Assembly: GCF_900167135.1 (NCBI RefSeq)
Contig: NZ_FUWZ01000006.1
Coordinates: 248,001 to 312,000, forward strand
Direction of reading: 5' to 3'
DNA: 64,000 nt
DNA from: Chitinophaga eiseniae
GTDB taxonomy: Bacteria; Bacteroidota; Bacteroidia; Chitinophagales; Chitinophagaceae
Shown here one piece after another: positions 59,566-64,000 of this stretch. Under the pieces are notes generated by a model. That model was not told the DNA's origin. It did not search any database and saw only the letters and a program-made list of their open reading frames with translations. Position 1 is the stretch's first letter, and every line of letters begins with the position of its first letter. Position numbers and translations under genes: made by a program.

Positions 59566-61209
59566 ATGAAAAGATGTTATTGTCAGGTGGTTATATCTGT
59601 TCTTTGCCTGCTGGGAGGCTGCAGCCTGTTGCTTGGTTCCTGCGGACAGGCGGAAAACCACGATCAGCAGGTGTTCCGGTATAATCAGACAGAAGGGATC
59701 AGCAGCCTGGACCCTGCCTTTGCCAAGAGCCAGGCAGTCATCTGGGCGGTAAGTCAGTTATATAATACGCTGGTGGCGCCCGATACCAACCTGGCCATCC
59801 GTCCTTCGCTGGCCAAAGGGTGGCAGGTGTCGGCCGACCACCGCACTTATACCTTCGACCTGCGGACGGACGTTTATTTTCATGACAGCGATATTTTCCC
59901 CGGCGGCAAAGGGCGGCGGATGACGGCACAGGACGTGGTATATAGTCTGCAACGCATCACCGATCCGGCCACGGCTTCTCCGGGCGCCTGGATCTTCAAC
60001 GGGCGTATTGCGGCAGACAGCGGCTTCCGCGCGGTGAATGACTCCACTTTTCAACTGACGCTGGTAAGACCTTTCCATCCGATACTGGGAATCCTCAGCA
60101 TGCAATATTGTTCGGTAGTACCACACGAGGCAGTGGAGAAGTACGGAAAAGATTTCCGGAACCATCCCTGTGGTACCGGGCCATTTACGTTCTTTTTCTG
60201 GGATGAGGGCCAGGGCCTGGTCTTTCACCGTAACCCGACTTATTTTGAACGCGATGCAAAAGGGACCCGTCTGCCTTATCTCGATGCTGTCCAGATCAGT
60301 TTCCTGGACAGCAAAGCCTCCGAGTTCCTGTTGTTCCGCCAGGGGCAACTGGATTTTATCAATGATATCGACGCTTCGTTTAAAGATGAAATACTGACCA
60401 AGCAGGGCGTGCTGAAGCAGGAGTGGAGCGATAAGATGGTGCTCGACAAGAAGCCTTTCCTCAATACAGAATACCTGGGCTTCCTGGCAGACAGCAACAA
60501 TGCGCTGGTAAAAAATGCCCCTGTACGGATAAAAAAAATACGGCAGGCCATCAACTACGGTATCGACCGTACGAAAATGGTCACCTACCTGCGCAACGGA
60601 AAAGGAACGCCGGCATCAGCAGGATTTGTACCGGCGGGTCTGCCATCGTTTGATACCGCACAGGTGAAGGGATACACCTACGATCCGGGCAAAGCCCGGC
60701 AGTTGCTCGCTGAAGCCGGTTATCCGGGAGGTAAAGGGCTGCCGGTCATTAAGTTATTGTCGATTCCCATCTACGCAGATATGGCCGATTATGTAGCCAA
60801 CCAGTTGCAGGAGATTGGTATCCGTATACAGGTGGAGGTAGTGCAGAAAAGCCTGCTGCTGGAGCAGACGGCCAAGTCGCAGGCGCTCTTTTTCCGCGGC
60901 AGCTGGATTGCTGACTATCCGGATGCGGAGAGTTACCTGGCGATGTTCTACAGCCGCAATCCTGCGCCACCGAACTATACACGCTACGCCAGCCCGGCCT
61001 TCGACAGGCTGTATGAGCAGGCGCTGGAGGAAAACAACGACAGCCTGCGTTACCTGCTTTACCAGGAGATGGACCGCCGGATTATCGCGGACGCGCCGGT
61101 GGTGCCGCTGTTCTATGACCAGGCCATGCGGCTGGTACAGCCTCATGTGTCCGGTTTATATAATAATGGTATGAACCTGCTGGACCTGCGGTTTGTACGC
61201 AAGAAATAG
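59566..61209 (+). CDS. ABC transporter substrate-binding lipoprotein (SBP_bac_5, peptide type)
   Basis: A 547-residue peptide/nickel-type binding protein. The N-terminus has a lipoprotein signal with two candidate lipobox cysteines (LLGGC and LLGSC). The family hallmark lies in FDLRTDVYFHDSDIFPGGKGRRMTAQDVVYSLQRI, with further typical segments GTGPFTFFFWDEGQG and RQAINYGIDRTKMV. It should capture oligopeptides. No permease or ATPase gene is adjacent, so it is an orphan here. Such isolated genes are common in this phylum. Confidence 0.92.
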   Translation: MKRCYCQVVISVLCLLGGCSLLLGSCGQAENHDQQVFRYNQTEGISSLDPAFAKSQAVIWAVSQLYNTLVAPDTNLAIRPSLAKGWQVSADHRTYTFDLRTDVYFHDSDIFPGGKGRRMTAQDVVYSLQRITDPATASPGAWIFNGRIAADSGFRAVNDSTFQLTLVRPFHPILGILSMQYCSVVPHEAVEKYGKDFRNHPCGTGPFTFFFWDEGQGLVFHRNPTYFERDAKGTRLPYLDAVQISFLDSKASEFLLFRQGQLDFINDIDASFKDEILTKQGVLKQEWSDKMVLDKKPFLNTEYLGFLADSNNALVKNAPVRIKKIRQAINYGIDRTKMVTYLRNGKGTPASAGFVPAGLPSFDTAQVKGYTYDPGKARQLLAEAGYPGGKGLPVIKLLSIPIYADMADYVANQLQEIGIRIQVEVVQKSLLLEQTAKSQALFFRGSWIADYPDAESYLAMFYSRNPAPPNYTRYASPAFDRLYEQALEENNDSLRYLLYQEMDRRIIADAPVVPLFYDQAMRLVQPHVSGLYNNGMNLLDLRFVRKK

Positions 61210-61247
61210 TTTTTTAACATTTCATTCACTATACCAATTTGTAAAAC

Positions 61248-61280
61248 TGCGTGAAAGCCCGGTATTTAAGTATACCTTTG
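61248..61280 (+). promoter_or_regulatory. complete -33/-7 promoter of the desaturase gene
   Basis: TTTG (61248-61251), a 21-base spacer, then TACCTTTG (61273-61280), 31 bases before the start codon. This is the best-formed plus-strand promoter in the window. Confidence 0.72.
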
Positions 61281-61311
61281 GAGATTATTTGTCAATTTTT
61301 AAAGTTTTCTA

Positions 61312-62085
61312 ATGACGGCGATCCTGATATTCTTTTGTGTGCACTGGTTCTTGTCACTGTTCTTCCACACGTTTTATCTGCACCGTTATGCATCTCACCA
61401 GATGTATACCACCAATAAATTCTGGGAACGTTTCTTTTATTTCTGTACCTGGTTTTTCCAGGGGTCTTCCTACCTGATCCCACGTGCTTACGGGGTGATG
61501 CACCGGATGCACCACGAATTCAGCGATACAGAGAAAGATCCGCATTCTCCGCATTTCTTTAAGGACGTATGGACCATGATGGTACAAACCCGTAAGATCT
61601 ACAATGGTTTCGTGACCCGTACCAGCACCGTGGATGCTGTATTCCTCGAAGAGCCGCTGCCTGAATGGGAAGCGATGGACAGAGTGGGCGACAGCAACAT
61701 CACCCGCATCGCCTGGATGGCCATCTACGTGGCGTTCTACGTAGTGTTTGTACCTGCCGGCATGTGGTATTTGTACCTGCTGCTCCCGATCCACTTCCTG
61801 ATGGGACCTGTACAGGGCGCTATCGTTAACTGGTGCGGTCATAAATATGGTTACAGCAACTTTGATAACGGTGATCAATCCAAAAACACTTCTCCCTGGG
61901 GGATCATCCTGCTGGGCGAACTGTTCCAGAACAACCACCACAAATTCAAAGACAGTCCTAACTTCGCCAAAAAATGGTATGAACTGGACCCGAGCTACCA
62001 GGTGATGAAACTGTTCAATGTATTGGGCATCATCAAGCTGAAACCTGCGATGGTAACACCGGCAGGCATGAAAAAAGCCGCTTGA
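61312..62085 (+). CDS. acyl-CoA/fatty-acid desaturase
   Basis: A 257-residue membrane di-iron desaturase. Histidine boxes are HRYASH (24-29), HRMHH (64-68) and NNHHK near 205, with an extra histidine in NWCGHKYG. Hydrophobic segments flank them. It introduces double bonds into fatty acyl chains, likely to adjust membrane fluidity. It has its own promoter and terminator. Confidence 0.92.
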   Translation: MTAILIFFCVHWFLSLFFHTFYLHRYASHQMYTTNKFWERFFYFCTWFFQGSSYLIPRAYGVMHRMHHEFSDTEKDPHSPHFFKDVWTMMVQTRKIYNGFVTRTSTVDAVFLEEPLPEWEAMDRVGDSNITRIAWMAIYVAFYVVFVPAGMWYLYLLLPIHFLMGPVQGAIVNWCGHKYGYSNFDNGDQSKNTSPWGIILLGELFQNNHHKFKDSPNFAKKWYELDPSYQVMKLFNVLGIIKLKPAMVTPAGMKKAA

Positions 62086-62116
62086 TCAACAACGTACAAT
62101 CAATCTGTTACAATAG

Positions 62117-62152
62117 AAAAATGTCTCACCGCAAGGGTGGGACATTTTTTTT
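62117..62152 (+). terminator. intrinsic terminator of the desaturase gene
   Basis: Stem ATGTCTCACC / GGTGGGACAT (one G-T pair) with loop GCAAG, followed by a T-run. Confidence 0.87.
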
Positions 62153-62214
62153 ATAGGCAGGGGATAAAAGAATAAAATTGTAATTTGGCACGGCGACTTA
62201 CCCTGATCCCCATC

Positions 62215-63102
62215 ATGAAGTACATCAAATTACTCCGGCCCGCGCACTGGGCAAAGAACACCTTCCTGTTTATTCCGCTGTTTTTTGCCGGAGAGATCTT
62301 CAATGTAGCCAAAGTACTGGAGCTGCTGCTCGCTTTTATGGCGTTTAGCATCACCGCCAGCAGTATTTATATTATCAATGATTACCAGGACATTGAGGCT
62401 GACCGGCAACACCCGGTGAAATGTAAGCGGCCCCTGGCTTCCGGAGAAATATCCCGGCCGGCGGGACTGCTCATGTTCATTGGTTGCCTGGCAGTGGGCG
62501 GTGCGCTGGCATGGATGGTGGGCGCCAAGTTCGCCTTTGTGCTGGGCATCTATTTTCTCATGAACCTGTTTTACAGCTTTGGGCTGAAAAACATCTCGAT
62601 CCTGGACATCATCATCCTGGCTATCGGTTTTGTACTGAGGGTGAAAGCCGGCGGTATTGCCGGTGGCATCGCCATATCCGAATGGCTGATGGTAATGATC
62701 TTCCTGCTGGCGCTGTTCATGGCGATCGCCAAACGCCGCGACGATGTACTGATCCGCCTGCAGTCAGGGCAGGAGATGCGCAAGGCTGCCAAAGGGTATA
62801 ATCCGGATTTTCTCAATGTAATGCTGGCACTGGTGTCGGCGGTGATTATTGTGTGTTACCTGATGTATACCATGGCCCCGGAAACGCAGGTCCGCTTTCA
62901 TACTTACCGTCTCTATTACACAACCCTTTTTGTAATTGGCGGATTATTACGATATTTGCAAATAACCTACGTGGAGAACAACACTGGTTCTCCCACCAAG
63001 ATCCTATATAAAGACCGTTTTATTCAATTAACCATACTCCTGTGGGTGCTGAGTTTTTATGTGCTGATTTATTGGCCCACTAATAAAGTTTTTTTTGAAT
63101 AA
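62215..63102 (+). CDS. UbiA-type decaprenyl-phosphate phosphoribosyltransferase-like prenyltransferase
   Basis: A 295-residue membrane prenyltransferase with about eight membrane segments. The first Asp motif is NDYQDIEADRQHP, followed by KCKRPLASGEI; the second acidic region is around SILDIIILAIGFVLRVKAGG. The RPAHWAKNTFLFIPLFFAGE start fits the group that attaches phosphoribose to polyprenyl phosphate. It overlaps the DprE1-like gene by one base (TAATG), so the two are translationally coupled. The frame begins at 62185; MKYIKLLRPAHW at 62215 is the family start. Together they should make decaprenyl-phosphate arabinose-type donors for a cell-surface glycan. Confidence 0.87.
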   Translation: MKYIKLLRPAHWAKNTFLFIPLFFAGEIFNVAKVLELLLAFMAFSITASSIYIINDYQDIEADRQHPVKCKRPLASGEISRPAGLLMFIGCLAVGGALAWMVGAKFAFVLGIYFLMNLFYSFGLKNISILDIIILAIGFVLRVKAGGIAGGIAISEWLMVMIFLLALFMAIAKRRDDVLIRLQSGQEMRKAAKGYNPDFLNVMLALVSAVIIVCYLMYTMAPETQVRFHTYRLYYTTLFVIGGLLRYLQITYVENNTGSPTKILYKDRFIQLTILLWVLSFYVLIYWPTNKVFFE

Positions 63103-64000
63103 TGCAAAAGCGGTTAGCTAACTGGGGTAATTACCCCGCCATCATATCAGAAGAAAGTGCTTATACGCAGGAAGAGCAGCTACGGTCGTTCGTAGTGGCT
63201 CATCATGGGTTTATTGCCCGCGGCAATGGCCGTTGTTACGGTGATGCTTCTCTGGGGAAGCACACCCTGTCGATGCTCAAATACGACAAGGTCCTCTCTT
63301 TCGATACCGTTGCCGGCGTATTGGAAACCCAGGCCGGCGTTACCCTGGACAAGATATTGGATATTATCGTTCCCAAAGGGTGGTTCCTGCCGGTAACACC
63401 GGGGACCAAGTTTATTACTGTCGGCGGAGCGGTAGCTTCTGATGTGCATGGTAAGAACCATCATATGGAAGGGGCTTTCTCCGGCCACATTACCGAGATG
63501 GATGTGATCACCGGCGACGGCCTCACCATCACCTGTTCCCCCGTGGCGCACGCCGACCTGTACTGGGCTACCTGCGGAGGAATGGGACTTACCGGGGTGA
63601 TCACCCGGGTAAAGTTCGGATTGAAAAAAATAGAGACGGCGTACATCAAACAGAAACAGATTAAAGCCCGGAACCTCGAAGAGGTGATACGGCTGTTTGA
63701 CGAATATAAACACTACACCTATTCCATGGCATGGATCGACTGCCTGCAGAAAGGAGATTCCTTTGGCCGCAGTATCCTGATCGTGGGAGAGCACGCCACC
63801 AAAGCGGACCTGAACGCCAAACAAGGTCAGGCCCCGCTGCAGCTGCCAGCCAAACCCCGGCTGACGGTACCGTTCAACCTGCCTTCTTTTATCCTGAATA
63901 CATTTACGGTAAAGGCTTTCAACTGGTTGTACTACGGTAAGAACTTTAAAAAGGAGATCAACAATGTGGTGCCTTATGAGCCGTTCTTCTACCCACTGGA
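63102..64000 (+). CDS. DprE1-like FAD-dependent decaprenylphosphoryl-ribose oxidase (partial)
   Basis: The first 299 residues of an FAD-binding oxidase; the gene runs past the window end. The FAD domain (about 18-175) has RGNGRCYGDASLGKH, TPGTKFITVGGAVASDVHGKNHH and GGMGLTGVITRV, all matching DprE1-type enzymes. In actinobacteria DprE1 oxidises decaprenylphosphoryl ribose as a step to the arabinose donor. Its coupling to the preceding phosphoribosyltransferase supports the same role here. A DprE2-like reductase would be expected beyond the window. Confidence 0.87.
   Translation, partial: MQKRLANWGNYPAIISEESAYTQEEQLRSFVVAHHGFIARGNGRCYGDASLGKHTLSMLKYDKVLSFDTVAGVLETQAGVTLDKILDIIVPKGWFLPVTPGTKFITVGGAVASDVHGKNHHMEGAFSGHITEMDVITGDGLTITCSPVAHADLYWATCGGMGLTGVITRVKFGLKKIETAYIKQKQIKARNLEEVIRLFDEYKHYTYSMAWIDCLQKGDSFGRSILIVGEHATKADLNAKQGQAPLQLPAKPRLTVPFNLPSFILNTFTVKAFNWLYYGKNFKKEINNVVPYEPFFYPL

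Noticed and set aside
1..64000. Mobile elements, CRISPR arrays, tRNA or rRNA genes, prophage
   Set aside because: I found no transposase or integrase motifs, no regularly spaced repeats, no cloverleaf-like or rRNA-like sequence. Short tRNA-like stretches could be missed by eye.

Overview
The window reads as a chromosomal segment of a Bacteroidota bacterium, most likely Chitinophagaceae (Chitinophaga or a close relative). Support seen in the sequence: a SusC/SusD pair, many proteins of Bacteroidota type (PafA-like phosphatase, MlaE-F-D, MqnA, AsmA-like protein), almost no Shine-Dalgarno sites, and recurrent TAnnTTTG (-7) / TTTG (-33) promoter elements upstream of genes. Genes are dense on both strands. 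I see no rRNA, tRNA, CRISPR array, insertion sequence or prophage.

Layout. 1-5.2 kb: VOC protein, GlxA-type regulator, orphan ABC ATPase, hybrid histidine kinase. 5.3-17.9 kb: seven same-strand genes (pafA-like phosphatase, susD, susC, glycerophosphodiesterase, glpF, glpK, glpD) facing a divergent GlpR/DeoR regulator. This looks like a complete path from an outer-membrane-imported glycerol-phosphate compound to dihydroxyacetone phosphate. 17.9-22.2 kb: YhcH protein, DUF2809 protein, YiiX-like hydrolase, Mla-type lipid transport genes. 22.4-26.3 kb: GNAT and MarR genes, then an ohr-pfpI-ohrR peroxide operon with a perfect palindromic operator. 26.4-28.4 kb: a tightly overlapping PARG-like / NADAR / KptA operon for ADP-ribose and RNA 2'-phosphate chemistry. 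28.5-35.6 kb: housekeeping and regulatory genes, including a TetR/hydrolase pair with two matching operators. 35.6-37.2 kb: bactofilin plus an actin-like protein whose first nucleotide-binding motif lies at the C-terminus, as in a circular permutation. 37.4-46.0 kb: lipoprotein, M1 peptidase, ACBP, lepA, AsmA-like protein, metY. 46.1-51.2 kb: hen1-rlaP-pnkp RNA-repair operon. 51.2-64 kb: oxidoreductases, manA, yraN, purB, mqnA, a second M1 peptidase, a peptide-binding lipoprotein, a desaturase, and a UbiA-type phosphoribosyltransferase overlapping a DprE1-like oxidase cut by the window end.

Most notable: the apparently permuted actin-like protein beside a bactofilin; two RNA/ADP-ribose repair modules 18 kb apart; the SusCD-linked glycerophosphodiester locus; and several well-defined promoter/operator palindromes (metY, ohr, tetR, GNAT). 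All functional statements come from reading motifs by eye; no database search was run.
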